In this document: positions 1 through 11,159 of the stretch, one piece after another
How the letters are laid out: every line of letters starts with the position of its first letter
How positions within the stretch are numbered: the stretch's first letter is position 1
Source: Pictodentalium vernedei
Taxonomy: Eukaryota > Mollusca > Scaphopoda > Dentaliida > Dentaliidae
Direction of reading: 5' to 3'
Length of the DNA: 64,000 nucleotides
NCBI GenBank assembly: GCA_031216915.1
Contig: CM062289.1
Location: 58,656,577-58,720,576, forward strand
The notes under the pieces: generated by a model
What the model saw: the letters and a program-made list of their open reading frames with translations, nothing else
The model's database searches: none
What the model was told of the DNA's origin: nothing
Made by a program: the position numbers and the translations under genes

Positions 1-1133
1 GGTTGACTGTTTTTGTAAGTCAGTTTCAGTTTTTCAAAACAAGAGGCCCCAGGGAGTCTTAGGCGCTCACTGAATGTTCCATACTGTTAAGACACAAATT
101 TTATCAAAAGCTATTCTTAAGGTTCTACAGAGTAAATCTATACTCTCTGTGGAGCTAAAACATCAACAGGACTGAATGGGACAATGCTGCTGATCAAATA
201 TCAAAAGATTCTGCATGATGGTTCTGAAGAAGATTTTTAAAGAATTTTCCTTGCATTGCACTAAGTAAACATTCTCACCCCTTTAGTGAGCCCCAATATT
301 GATCGAGGGACTCAATTTGAACAAACTTAAATCAGACCTATACCAAGATGCTGCACACCAAATATCAAGAGATGGTGCCCATTGGTTCTGAAGAAGAGGA
401 TTTTTAAATTTTTTTTCTTAAATTGCACTAAGTAAAAATTCAGGTCCCCATAGTGAGCCCCAAAATTGATCAAGGGACTCCATTTGAACAAACTTGAATC
501 AGACCCATACCAAGATGCTGTATACCAAATATCAAAAGATACTACCCACTGGTTCGGGAGAAGATTTTTCCTTAAATTGCACTAAGGAAAAATTCATGCC
601 CCTATAGGGAGCCCCAATATTGATCAAGGGACTCGATTTGAACAAACTTGAATCAGACCCATACAAAGATGCTGCATACCATATATCAAAAGATTCTGCC
701 CATTGGTTCTGGAGAAGAAGATTTTAAAAAAAATTTTCTTAAATTGCACTAAGTAAAAATTCATGCCCCCATAGGGAGCCCCAATATTGGTTGAGGGACT
801 CGATTTGAACAAACTTGAATCAGACCCATACCAAGATGCTGCATACCAAGTATCAAAAGATTCTGCCCACTGGTTCTGGAGAAGAAGATTTTTTAATAAT
901 TTTTCTATAATTCATACGGTGCTATCAGAGTTATGCCCCATACAGAGCCCCCAAGGGACGTGGCCGACGTGGCCAGTTAATTTGAACAAACATGATTTGC
1001 CATATAGTAATGAACATCCACATAAAGTTTCGTGAAAATCGGACCAATGGTTTCAGATGAGAAGTCGTTTGAAAAATGTTCACGACGACGGACGGCAATT
1101 GATAAGTTGAGCTCCCTTCGGTGAGCTAAAAAC
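1..1133. repeat. Pearl-like element with ~155-168 bp tandem monomers
   Basis: Diverged tandem copies of a monomer start near 301, 469, 623 and 788 (spacing 168, 154 and 165 bp), each with a block like GGGACTCGATTTGAACAAAC. The array ends in GACGACGGACGG and a short terminal segment ending GGTGAGCTAAAAAC at about 1133. The inner end (GGTGAGCT) is roughly complementary to GGCGCTCAC near 61. This is the layout of bivalve pearl / Helitron-associated elements; the family label is inference. The left edge may run out of the window. Short ORFs here are chance. Confidence 0.6.
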
Positions 1134-1996
1134 AAAATCAGTGATGTTACAAAAACAGAACATCCGTTTTGACCAAGTGGCTGTTTTCACTTCAATATTG
1201 GTCAGATTTGCATTTGTGGAATACAAATCTGACCATGCAAGAAGATAATGAAAACAGCATTATTGGTCAAATTTACCACACCATGCCCTTGACCAGCCAA
1301 ACAATTCCAACCATTTTTTCCAACTACAACATATTTGCCATTCAGTATTTTCTAAATTCTGTCATATTTTACTCAATGATTTGTTACTTCCCATATTACC
1401 ATCTTGGTGTTAACTCCAATGTTTAACCCTTTGATACTTTAGTATGTCTTATGACGTATGAAATCAAACAGCGCATTGATGCTTTTGTACGTCTTATGAC
1501 CGGCCGCTGGGGTTCAAATGGTTAATTGAATAATAACTTTGATGTTGATGTGTGTTGTGAACTTGTATGATGCATAGTTTACAGATTGATACACACATGA
1601 CATGTCAGAGTTTGATATTCATTTTTCAACTTGTTACCTCCCTTGATGTGTTTCTTCAATGTTTACGTGTACTCTGCAGTCAACATTGAAGAGAAACATC
1701 CAGGGAGGTAACTGAATTAAAAAATGAACTTAACAAACTGGAAGTGTTGTGACAGTCTTGTGACTTACATGTTGCATAACAATCATCTACCATTGAAAAA
1801 AGAGTGTTTTTGAGTTTTTTCTCCAATTTTAATCTCTTATTGTATTGTGATGCCTGCATCATGAAGTATTACAGACTACCGGCTGAACACATTGTATTTA
1901 TTTATTAACATGCAATGTTGTACAGCATCATGACTGAAGGCCAGTGACTTTGATCAGTCAGGAAATGGTGGCTATCTCGTACCGATTGTAGATCCT
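1134..1996. other. Intergenic stretch with two imperfect hairpins
   Basis: No gene is seen. Two inverted repeats stand out. The first, 1180-1258, has GCTGTTTTCA and GGTCAGATTTG mirrored on the right arm. The second, 1633-1712, has arms of about 30 bp around GTTACCTCCC and GGGAGGTAAC. Both look like small MITEs, but no target duplication is evident. At 1425 a TTTAACCCTTTGATAC motif resembles the start of the TTAA-CCCTTT elements found later, with no matching right end. Confidence 0.5.
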
Positions 1997-3870
1997 AGGA
2001 TATGTTCCCCTCCGGGGGGGGGGGGGGGGGGGGGGGGGGGGAAGATATCCTAGTATATCTTCCCCCCACCCTGAATATCTTCCCCCCACACCACGAAAAA
2101 TTTTTTTTGATTAATTTAACATTATTTGATGATGAAATGGCGAGAAAAATGGTTTTTTTTGGCAGAATGTTGTCTTTTTTTCAGGTTCAACCTGGATATC
2201 TTGCTCTCATCCAGTTGAAAACCTGTGACAAAAATTCATTTCAATATTTTCTCAACTATTCTGGTTCATGTTGTCATGTGACATGAAGTGTAACTGTTTT
2301 GGGTAGAGAAATTGGTTTCGGATATAAACACTGAGTTAGGGTTGGTTGGAATGGGAGATGGGGGGGGGGGGGGGGGGGGAGATATCCAGGCCTGGAATGG
2401 TGAGAGAAATAGATTTGGGACTTTAAAAATGGTTTTGAATAAACACTGAGTTAGGGTTGGTTGGAATGGGAGGTGAGGGGTGAAGGGGTGAGGGGGAAGA
2501 TATCCAGGCCTGGATATCTTCCCCCACCATGACAAAAAAAATTTTGTCAAACATTTGACACTAATTGATAATGAAATGGTGAGAGAAATAGATTTGGGAC
2601 ATTAAAAATGGTTTCGGATAAACACTGAGTTAGGGTTGGTTGGAATGGGAGGTGAGGGGGAAGATATCCAGGCCTAGATATCTTCCCCCCACCCCCCACC
2701 ATGACAAAAAAGTTTTTGTCGACTATTTGACACTAATTGATAATGAAATGGTGAGAGAAATAGATTTGGGACTTTAAAAATGGTTTCGAATAAACACTGA
2801 GTTAGGGTTGGTTGGAATGGGAGGTGAGGGGAAAGATATCCAGGCCTGGATATCTTTCCCCCCCCCCCCCCCCCTCCCCCTACCATGACAGAAAAATTTT
2901 TGTCAAACATTTGACAGTAATTGATAATGAAATGGTGAAAGAAATAGATTTGGACTTTAAAAATGGTTTCGGATAAACACTGAGTTAGGGTTGGTTGGAA
3001 TGGGAGGTGGGGGAAGATACCCAGGCCTGGATATCTTCCCCCCACCATGACAAAAAAAATTTTGTCGAACATTTGACACTAATTGATAATGAAATGGTGA
3101 GAGAAATAGATTTGGGACTTTAAAAATGGTTTCGGATAAACACTGAGTTAAGGTTGGTTGGAATGGGAGGAGGGGGGTGGGGGGGGGGGTGGGGGGGAAG
3201 ATATCCAGGCTTGGATATTTTCCCCCCACACCATGACAAAAAAGAAAGAAGATATCCAGGCCATCTAACTTAGTGTTTATCCAAAACCATTTTTAAAGTC
3301 TCAAATCTATTTCTTTCACCATTTCATTATCAATTAGTGTCAAATGTTTGACAAAAAATTTTTTGTCATGGTGTGGGGGAAGATATCCAGGCCTGGATAT
3401 CTTCCCCCTCACCTCCCATTCCAACCAACCCTAACTCAGTGTTTATTCAAAACCATTTTTAAAGTCCCAAATCTATTTCTCTCACCATTTCATTATCAAT
3501 TAGTGTCAAATGTTTGACAAAAAAAATTTTGTAATGGGGGGTGGGGTGGGGGGGGGGGGGGGGGAGATATCCAGGCCTGGATATCTTCCCCCCACCCACC
3601 TCCCATTCCAACCAACCCTAACTCTGTGTTTACAAATCTATTTCTCTCACCGTTTCAATATCAATTAGTGTCAAATGTTTGACAAAAAATTTTTTGTCAT
3701 GGTGGGGGGGGGGGGGGGGGGGGGGAGATATCCAGGCCAGGATCTGTTCTCACCATTTCATCATCAAATAATGTCAAATTAATCAAAAAAATTTTTATGT
3801 GGGGGGGGGGGGGGGGGAATATATCCAGGGTGGGGGGGGGGGGGAGATATCCAGAGGGGGAAGATATCCT
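1997..3870. mobile_element. Foldback-like G-rich inverted element
   Basis: Five or more direct copies of a ~170-190 bp unit (2290-3240) are followed by inverted copies of the same unit (3250-3720). Outer segments at 2080-2150 and 3745-3800 are also inverted copies of each other, and the ends (AGGATATGTTCCCCTC left, GAGGGGGAAGATATCCT right) are inverted. Units are joined by a palindrome with core GATATCCAGGCCTGGATATC flanked by poly-G and poly-C. Long inverted arms built of tandem subunits are the hallmark of Foldback elements; the assignment is by architecture only. No flanking duplication was recognised and there is no credible ORF. Confidence 0.6.
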
Positions 3871-4101
3871 GTTACACCGGTCATCATAATCTACCGATGC
3901 CCCGTAACCAGCTGGTTCCAATTGCCGATTCTTATTATCAGTTCATCGCTAGCAACATCAGCATGTCTGCTTGAACTGTCCCAATGAAAACAACATCACA
4001 TGACAGTACATTAGGCTGACCTTCGTGGGAATAATAAACAGAGGTATGAAAAGACATGTTTCTTGTTTTCCATCCAGAGGTGTAATAGCACTCCTGGAAA
4101 C

Positions 4102-4675
4102 TAGGACTGCACGGTATATCGGTAAACGGATATATACCGGTATTCAAACCAATGCCGATTGAATACCGGTGTAATTACAAAAATGTCAGTTTATCGTCAT
4201 TATTTATTTTTCCACAATTTAATTTTCAAGATGGCTTGAGTTTTAACTGTAGCGACGAATGAATAACATTATCCCTTTACCCAGGGAATCGTCTGCATGT
4301 TCCCGTGTTTTATTATACAAATTCAGCAGTTCAAAATTTTTTTTAAAAAAATTTCAACAAAACTATATCATGTGCCCCCCTCATTGGAACGAGCTCGCTG
4401 AGCTCGTTCCAATGAGGGGTCACATGATAGTCTTTTTGGAAAAAATCGGATAAACTATTAATTAAAATAATAAATTTTGATATGTCATCTGCATTGGGTG
4501 AAGGTGTTTCGAATAGCATCATCAAGACATGCTGATTCATTCCGACTGTGATGCCTCAAGTCTCGATTGTGGTGCTTATGATCAGATATCTGAACAGTTT
4601 TCGATATACTGGTATACCGCGGTATTTTTTGGAATACCGATACCGGTATTCAGTTTTGAATACCGTGCAGCCCTG
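4102..4675. mobile_element. hAT-type MITE with 8-bp target duplication
   Basis: The element begins TAGGACTGCACGGTAT and ends ATACCGTGCAGCCCTG, matching the CAGGGCTG-type hAT termini apart from two bases on the left. It is flanked on both sides by CTGGAAAC (4094-4101 and 4676-4683), a perfect 8-bp duplication. Both subterminal regions are rich in ACCGGTAT-like motifs. A degenerate piggyBac-type MITE sits inside it (about 4269-4509). There is no transposase; it would need one supplied by an autonomous hAT element. Confidence 0.85.
4269..4509. mobile_element. piggyBac-type MITE (P family) nested in the hAT MITE
   Basis: The left end is TTATCCCTTTACCCAGGG and the right end GCATTGGGTGAAGGTGTTT, degenerate forms of TTAA-CCCTTTACCCAACG and its complement seen in full at 29.2 kb. 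The centre (4375-4425) is a near-perfect palindrome around GGAACGAGCTC. The divergence suggests it is among the oldest P copies in the window. Confidence 0.7.
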
Positions 4676-4683
4676 CTGGAAAC

Positions 4684-5160
4684 TAAGCTTGATAACCAGT
4701 ACAAGAAAACAAACTTTACTGGAGCACATCTAAAAAAAATCGCGACATCGACGCTGTAGCTGCAACGGGTGGTGCGATCTCACAAAATTCTAAGTTCATC
4801 AAGGGCCATAACTCCAAGACAAATATTTGGAACAACACATGCATTGAACAGTGGCTAGACATGAATAAGATACACTTACATGCCAAATATAAAGTCATTC
4901 CATCAAGTATTTCAAAAGTTATTGGGTTCTGAAACTCGTTGGTTACAGACAGACCGACATTGCCACTTATTGAGCTGCTAGTCACAGCTAAAAACAAGCC
5001 ATTATTTGTTCAATTTGAATCAAATAAAAACATCAGACTTTAGTGTGATCTTCGACATCTTTGTGTATTAACTTGGAAAAATAAAACTTTATTTCATTTA
5101 AATGGTGCAAGGCGAAGTATTACCTTATCATGAAGGAGCAAAAAATAATATTAGTTATCT
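4684..5160. repeat. Single pearl-like monomer plus unassigned sequence
   Basis: About 4775-4996 reads like one monomer of a pearl-type element: it has an AAGGGCCATAACTCC start, then a CAGACAGACCGACA run and a short terminal segment ending in CACAGCTAAAAAC. From 5095 the sequence matches a block that recurs at 28.5 and 55.8 kb (GTATTACCTTATCATGA). No gene is seen. Confidence 0.4.
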
Positions 5161-5166
5161 TTTTTT

Positions 5167-5251
5167 TCCAGGGTGTATGGGAATTTACACCGGTTTGGGA
5201 ACTCAAACACCCTGAGTTCACAAACCGGTGTAAATTCCCGTACACCCTGGA
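5167..5251. repeat. Near-perfect hairpin, ~37-bp arms
   Basis: Left arm TCCAGGGTGTATGGGAATTT continues to ACACCGGTTTG, and the right arm mirrors it with only scattered mismatches around a loop of a few bases. Nothing marks it as a promoter or terminator; it resembles the palindromic centres of the MITEs. Confidence 0.8.
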
Positions 5252-5375
5252 GAAAACACAAGGATAACAGATTCATTTCCAAGAATTTTGATGTACTTAA
5301 TACTTTAACCTACATTGTGGGCAAAAACTAACAGAAAATTTGTACTTTGCAAGTTTCTTAAATAAAACCAGACAA

Positions 5376-5428
5376 ATATGGATGTCACTGGAACTGGCTC
5401 AATGAGTCAGTTCCAATGACATCCATAT
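5376..5428. repeat. Palindrome, ~24-bp arms
   Basis: ATATGGATGTCACTGGAACT and its near-exact complement face each other around GGCTCAATGAGTC. The GGAAC-containing arm resembles the core of the P-family palindromes. Confidence 0.75.
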
Positions 5429-6009
5429 CCGAAATATTTTATTGCACATAAATATTAAATTTCCTGTATTTTTATTTTTGTTCTAACATAACAGAGCAGA
5501 AGATATGAATTGATAATTAAAAATGGGTATTTTTTAGCCATATAGCTTGCTCTTGTATATTCTTGTAAAACACAGTGTAAAATAAAAAGCCAATGTGGAT
5601 TGCAAGTTACACCGTACCTCTCAGCCAATCAAAATGCAGTATTTTGTTTCATTTGGAAATAAGTAGAATTCTCCAAGCCTTCAGGAATGAACTAAAGATT
5701 TTGTAAGAAGCAAAGTTGATTCTTCTTGTTTTCCTTGAGCAATCGATTCTGATTCTCACATGGATTTTAATTACTGGTGATTCCTCCGCCCAGAGATCAT
5801 GCATGTGAGGCAGGTGGAAGTTCATGTGTAGGCAGGCGTTTTCAGCTCGACTTATTTTGATTTTTGTTGGGTGGTAGGAGGATGGGCAAAAGTGTGCGTG
5901 AAAAGGCCAGGCCTGTTTCCAGTATGAAGAAAATAATGGACTTGCACAAATCACTTGCCTTTAACATCTGCAGAGATAAGTTTATCTTCTCAAACACAAA
6001 AATATGAGT

Positions 6010-6970
6010 AATCTCTTTTTTATTTGCCATGATTCAACAATGAAAGTGTCAATGACACTGTAGATCGACTTGATAAACTTGGACTTGGTAAGTTATAAGT
6101 GAAATGGCAAAATTGAAGATCATTGGTACCAATGTTATTTGGTGAAATTTCAGCATAAGAGCATTTTGTGTGCCCAACGTCAGAGTAATCCATGCATATT
6201 AAATGTAAACTATAAGACTGGCTAAAGGAAGAATGTTGATACACAAATGCAGTAAGTTCAGAGGTTATTGTAAACAGCAACTTTTTTCACAGAAATGAAT
6301 GCTATCACTAGCTCTTATCTAGAGGTCCCGCCTAATGAGCACACCAAGTTCAAAAACAATCCTATGATAAATGTGGCCTGTTAGCCATGTCAAAGTAGAA
6401 TGCTGATGCACAAATGCAATAAATTCAATTACTGTTGCTAACAGCAACAGTTTTTGATGGAAATGAAAAGAAAATCGATAGCTCCTATCTTTGTCACCCT
6501 GCATAAGCATACAAAGTTTCAAAACAACCTGATAATGAATGTGCCCTCTGAGTCAGGCCAAAGGAAGATGCACAAATGCACTAAGTTTGAAGGTCATTGC
6601 TTGTGGCAATGTTTTTTTTTCTCTCTCTTTTATGGAAATTCATAAATATACCCTGCAGAGATTGCAAAAGGGATAAGTTGCTGCACAAATGCATTAAGTT
6701 CAAAGGCTGGTGATAATGATACATTTTTATGGAAATGAAAAAAATCAACAGCTCACATCTGGAGGTCAACCCGAACACCAAGTTTGAAAGTGATCCGATC
6801 ATAAATGTGCCCTGAAGTGTGTGCCAAAGGGAAATATTGTAGCCTGACTAAACTAAGTTCAAAGGTCATTGCCAGTGGCAACATTTTTTAACAGAAATGG
6901 AAGAAAATCGATAACTCCCATATAGATATCACCCCACACAAGCACATAATCAAACAAGACTTCATTGGTT
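6010..6970. repeat. Tandem array of ~160-170 bp monomers
   Basis: A marker like GCACAAATGCAATAAGTTCA recurs near 6241, 6410, 6571, 6685 and 6845 (spacing 169, 161, 114 and 160 bp), each followed by a short run and TTTTTATGGAAATGAAAA. The period matches the pearl-like arrays elsewhere in the window but the monomer sequence is different. No coding sequence is seen. Confidence 0.6.
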
Positions 6971-7083
6971 AAATTCCTAGTTGCATTGTGGGAAGCCTGG
7001 AAATAAGCAGATGGTCATCTGCAGAATGAGGTGACCAGAGGGTGAATTTGATGATGCTACCCTGCAGAGCAGGGTAGCATCAC

Positions 7084-8066
7084 TGTTATAGCCCCCATAT
7101 TATATTGAGATTGATATATCCTTAGTAGATAATTATATGAGAAAGATATTTTTTTTTATTGCTGCATTTTCTGACTGGTCTAACTCTTTTGCACTCAGTG
7201 ACCTTGTTTACATCTTTGTTACACTGATATATTGTACATATAGCTGTTGATTGTTTAATTGTTTAAATAGGTCAATGACCTTGTTTACTTGAACTTTAAC
7301 AGAATCCCCCAGAAACTAATAGAACATTGCAGAAACTTCCTCTTCTGGGACATTCTATCTGGTTACTATATAAAGGTTTGTCAACAGAATTCAAAAACTC
7401 ATTCTTAGAAAGCCTTTCAAAAAGACTCACTTCAGTTATTTCCATTGGAGAATATTATTGTTTCAGAACAGTGCATTTATTATAGAAGCAGTGCTTCTTT
7501 GTGAATTTGGAGATTGATTCCAAAAGAGAATTTTGAAGAGAATCTATTCGTCTTGGAAAAGAGAATTTATACTTTCTGTGAAACAGAAAAATATTATTTT
7601 GTGAAAAGCCAGGATTCTACTGGATTATTTGGAAATTACCTGTGGCGCCAATACTTCTTGCATTTTTACTCCATTTGAATTTTATGGAGCATTTTGTTAT
7701 ATTTTATTGGAGACTGCTGAAATTTCTAAGTGAAAATTTTATTACAAATCTACGGGATACTGTTTCTGAAGAGACATTCTTGGATTTAATACCACATCTA
7801 CCAGCTGGTAACTTTCTTCAGAAGATACTTCACCACTGGATTACTGGATTCTGTCAAACTGTACTTTGGACTAATTCTATAATTGATAAGTACCATTGTT
7901 TTTTTTTTATTTTCTGTAACCCAATTAGTGTAAAAGATCTTTGTATCATTTTTTTTATATCAATTTTTTTTAATTAAATTTCAGAATAGTTAAATTCATA
8001 GTTATTGTTGCTGATTCTCAGATTTCTTTCTGTTACCAATATCAATAATATTTCCATACCGTAACA
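7084..8066. mobile_element. Solo LTR with 5-bp target duplication
   Basis: The segment starts TGTTATAGCC and ends CCGTAACA (canonical TG...CA) and is flanked by ATCAC on both sides (7079-7083 and 8067-8071). Removing it with one ATCAC restores the E-MITE sequence as seen uninterrupted at 47.55 kb. At 983 bp it has LTR size and no internal retroviral-type coding region, so it is best read as a solo LTR left by recombination. Gypsy versus BEL origin cannot be told. The short ORF at 7642-7977 is probably chance. Confidence 0.8.
7367..7374 (+). promoter_or_regulatory. Candidate TATA box of the solo LTR
   Basis: TATATAAA lies 283 bp into the LTR, a fitting place for an LTR promoter if the element is read on the plus strand. 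The orientation is inferred from this motif alone. Confidence 0.4.
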
Positions 8067-8343
8067 ATCACCAAATTTACTCTCTGAACCCCAATCTGAA
8101 TCAAGGTCTCAGGCCTACAAAAAAAGTGGTAAAGAGGATAAATTGAGGGTTTCTAGACCACTGTATGGGATAGGATCAACACATTCACCCTCTGGGGACC
8201 TCACTTTGCAAATGACAGACTGCTTATTTCCAGGCTTGCATGATGATTGTGGGAAAAAATTGCATATTGAAATTTTAACATTCCAAAACCGGCATGCAGT
8301 AGTACATCCAATACTCTAACCATTCTATAATTAACTTTGTTAC

Positions 8344-9006
8344 CTGTTGAAAAACAATTTGGATTTGATACTGGATTATCCAGCTTTTGTTTATTTTCCA
8401 TTGTCTGCTTTTGTTTGTTTTCCAATGTTTCAGTGTTTGAAGTCTCTGTGTTTCCGTCATTTTGAGCATCTGAAGACGTGAAAGAGCACATATCAAATCT
8501 CAGGAAATTTGAATTCACAGCAGATTCTGGCGTATTATCGTGGCCATCATGTGATACAGAGTCTGGCAATTCTTCAATGTCTTCTGTGTTGCAGACTTTT
8601 AATTCACAAGTAACATTTTCACTGGACTTATCCACTTTGAATCCTTTTGAATTTCTCTCAACTCCTTCATGAGACAGTAGTTCACAAGAGGGTTTCACTT
8701 TAGGCTTGTTTTCTAAAGTCTTGTGGGCTACATTTTTGAAGTGATCCTTGCTTTTAGTTTTGGGCATTGATGGAATGTCTCTTTTAAGTTTCATGTGTGG
8801 CATGTCCTGGTAATTACAAATTTTCTCCTTGTCGTCACAAGAATTTATGGCTGTGTGTTTTTCTTTACTTTTCTGTCTGACAGGTATTTCAGAAACTTCA
8901 CAACTGTTCCTAGACTTTCTCTCCACTTTTTTGTGTCTAATAATCACTTTTAGTTCTGAAAGCTGCTGTACATGTATATCACTTTTTAATATGTTTTCTT
9001 CTTGCT
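8344..9006 (-). CDS. Candidate host exon, acidic Ser/Asn-rich protein (copy 1)
   Basis: An open stretch of 663 bp on the minus strand is bounded by a plausible acceptor (TATTTATTTTAG then AGCAAGAAG) and donor (TTCAACAG then GTAACAAAG). It encodes about 221 residues that are polar and low in hydrophobics. The first third is basic (RHKKVERKSR...); the remainder is acidic and Ser/Asn/Thr-rich, with stretches such as EDIEELPDSVSHDGHDN and SDAQNDGNTETSNTETLEN. I recognise no domain, signal peptide or membrane segment; it looks intrinsically disordered. A paralogous exon at 29551-30210 keeps both splice sites and the blocks FLRFDMCSFT and DAQNDGNTETSNTET. Conservation of frame and splice sites between copies argues for a real host exon. 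The rest of the gene is not visible, and E-MITE and LTR insertions occupy the following intron. Confidence 0.6.
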
Positions 9007-9290
9007 CTAAAATAAATATTAACCAGATGTACATGTAGAGTCATCCAAAAGGAGAAGGGTAGAATCTAGGGTTGCACGGAATATTGATAAACTGATACTA
9101 TTATTATTCTCAATGGGTATCTAGGTGGGATGGGAAAATCTCACACAAGGGGCAAGATATTTGAGCCAGACACAAGGCTTGCCAAGTGTCTGGTTCAAAT
9201 ATCTTGCCCCGAGGGTGAGATTTACCCGTCCCACCCAGATACCTATGGGGGATGATTTTTCTCCTACCTTTTAAGGGATGCAACGCCATT
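9007..9290. other. Intron flank with hAT-MITE fragment and a hairpin
   Basis: 9029-9062 matches the flank of the paralogous exon at 30.2-30.6 kb and serves as the empty site for the MITE inserted there. At 9067 TAGGGTTGCACGGAATATTG resembles the left end of the hAT MITE at 4.1 kb. 9115-9243 is a hairpin with arms of about 55 bp, including GGGGCAAGATAT and its complement. Confidence 0.5.
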
Positions 9291-9291
9291 A

Positions 9292-9542
9292 TTAACTGGT
9301 AAAGTGCTAGAAGCCACTATCAGGGCTTTAATATGAAGAGCAGGTACCCCAGCCTGAAGGTGTCATATTCTGTGGATGTGCTTCACATTATCTTAGAAGC
9401 GAAATTACTTAATCTATATGGGTTTGCCTTGTTACAATTTATGGGAGAGTGCCTCTTGGCACTCTCCCATAAATTGTAACAAGGCAAAGACACATGAACA
9501 AAATTTTGATAACCAAAAATAACTTAGCACTCTATCAGTTAC
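9292..9542. mobile_element. F-family MITE (copy 1) with central palindrome
   Basis: Ends TTAACTGGTAAAGTGCTAGA and TAGCACTCTATCAGTTA are inverted. The centre (9427-9484) is a palindrome with arms of about 27 bp that includes TTACAATTTATGGGAGAGTG. Other members are at 39.9, 41.2, 43.2 and 59.4 kb. The target duplication may be TTAA or TA; the boundary is ambiguous. Confidence 0.75.
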
Positions 9543-9587
9543 GAAAATACCATCTATTCCAGTAAACAAGACCAATACCATGTCTGG

Positions 9588-10335
9588 ACCTGCGTCGCTG
9601 CATGCAATTGATTGAGATACATGTATTAATCTCTTTCGACTCTTTTTGCATGTAGATAAATCAATTCCTTTCACAGAAGGCAAGAAAAGTTTGATGAAAA
9701 ATTCAATGTTCAGTGGGTCCCTTTCATACAAGCAGAGAAACTTTGACTGAAAATTTCAATATTCAGTGTGTACAGTAAAATTTAAAAGTATCGGCAAACA
9801 GGAAGTGGCTGCATGACAGATTGGAAAATTGCATACACGATACAACTAAACATTATCAAGCTCCAGATGAAATGAAAAATCAATCCCTTGCATAGAAGCC
9901 GAGCAAAGTTTGACGAAAAATTTCACTGTTCAGTGGGTACAGCAAAATCTCAAAGTACCGGCAAATAGGAAGTGGCTGCACGGCAGATCTGAAAATTGCA
10001 TACACGATACAACGGATCATTATCAAGCTCCAGATGAATTATAAAATCAATCCCTTGCATAGAAGCCGAGAAAATTTTGACGAAAAATTTCAATGTTCTG
10101 TGGGAACAGTAAAATTTCAAAGTATCGGCAAACAGGAAGTGGCTGCACTGCAGATCTGAAGATTGCTTACACGATACAACTCATCATATGAAGCAGCAGA
10201 CCAAATATAAAATCATTCCCTTTCATAGAAGCCAAGAAAACTTTGACGGAAGAAGTGTTTCGGACGGACTGACGGACAGACAGACTGACGGAGTCGAGCA
10301 GTTGCTAGACCTGCTCTGCCGCTGGCGACGCAGGT
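9588..10335. repeat. Pearl-like element with ~167 bp monomers
   Basis: The marker TTTGACGAAAAATTTCA recurs at about 9742, 9909, 10077 and 10242 (spacing 167, 168 and 165 bp). The left edge CCTGCGTCGC is complementary to GCGACGCAGG at the right edge, and just before the right edge is a GACGGACTGACGGACAGAC run. Array, GACGG run and short inverted ends match the pearl/Helitron-associated layout. Confidence 0.65.
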
Positions 10336-10824
10336 AAAAATAATTCTCAGTGCATTCATTCTATGATAAAACCAATAAGATATTTGGAAGAAGTGTTGAG
10401 AACTGGGGTATACATGTATACCAAAGTTATATACTTCAAAACGCGCAGACTAGCACCACATGTTGAGTGTTAATGCACTGAAGCGACCTGAAATGAAATC
10501 GACATGACTGCACACATCATTTCCAGACTTGTACTTCAGTTTGACAGGGCTCTATGATATCAGATGTATATTTCTCTCCGATAAACTGATAGAGCAATTT
10601 GAGGTGTGCTGAAGTTTTTCTTTTTGAGTGCTCTGGTTTCGATTTTCGTTTATAAAGTCTGTCGTATTTCCGGAAGCAAAATGGCCTTCCATTTTGTTTG
10701 TTTATACATCTGCAGATGTGATTTGCAATGATTAAACAGTTCCAATGCCAATTAAATATACAAATAGCTTGGTCACGTTGGTGGGGTGAGATAGCTGTCA
10801 CGTGGGTGGAGTGTGACAGACATA
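10336..10824. other. Unassigned stretch with a possible minus-strand start codon
   Basis: No repeat was recognised. On the minus strand an ATG at about 10682 in good context (AAAATGGAA) opens a reading frame of about 45 codons that includes GHFASGNTTDFINENRNQ. Nothing else supports it, so it is not called as a gene. Confidence 0.25.
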
Positions 10825-11137
10825 CAGTTAAAACTAGAAGTCCTGTCCTGAAATGCACATAAATAGCACGTTGATCTGCACGTTAATGTACGCGTTATGG
10901 CCATAGTAAAGCTATCGAATTCTGGCCAGATGGCCTGTGCACAAACAATGTTTCAGCCAATGGACCTCTGGGTAACCCGGGGGTCCATTGGCTGAAACAT
11001 TGCATGTGTTTGCTGTGACTAACCAGGACAACCTGCCGTGCTTTGGATGCATTCGATATGGCAATTGCGCGCAATTCCAACGCGCAATTAAGTCTAGATA
11101 AGCGCACTATTCTTGACAGGACTTCTAGTTTTAACTG
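10825..11137 (+). mobile_element. A-family MITE (Tc1/mariner-like), copy 1
   Basis: The termini are CAGTTAAAACTAGAAGTCCT and its complement, flanked by TA on each side. CAGT ends with a TA duplication are typical of Tc1/mariner-derived MITEs. The centre (about 10947-11003) is a palindrome around CAGCCAATGGACC. It has no coding capacity. Eight copies of this family lie in the window. Confidence 0.9.
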
Positions 11138-11159
11138 TATCTCTCCCAGCTGTCCTACG

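Larger units (their letters stand above)
5095..5790. repeat. Block Q, copy 1 (flank of duplicated exon)
   Basis: Short colinear anchors recur at 28516-29213 and 55790-56960: a TTACCTTAT(C/T)ATGA motif, then GAATTCTCCA(A/G)GCCTTC, then GTTGATTCT and finally GATTCTGATT. In this copy two hairpins (5167-5251 and 5376-5428) and other sequence intervene between the anchors. In copies 1 and 2 the block lies just left of the paired exons. Confidence 0.5.
6992..8237. mobile_element. E-family MITE (copy 1), interrupted by a solo LTR
   Basis: The termini are AAGCCTGGAAATAAGCAG and its exact complement at the right end. Inside the left half a GATGCTACCCTGC palindrome is followed by the LTR insertion at 7084-8066, after which E sequence resumes (CAAATTTACTCTCTGAACC). 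Copies at 47.2, 58.3 and 60.9 kb share the order: terminus, ACCAGAGGGTGAATTT, palindrome, CACTGTATGGGATAG, terminus. Superfamily unknown; E2 at 47.2 kb has a possible 7-bp duplication. Confidence 0.8.

Noticed and set aside
2002-3921. Pro/Gly-rich ORFs in the G-rich foldback region
   Set aside because: Translations of poly-G/poly-C and of the palindromic subunits in several frames; no codon structure.
10517-10858. 113-codon minus-strand ORF
   Set aside because: Its first residues come from the end of an A-family MITE. The rest shows no domain; only a weak possible start codon inside it was noted.
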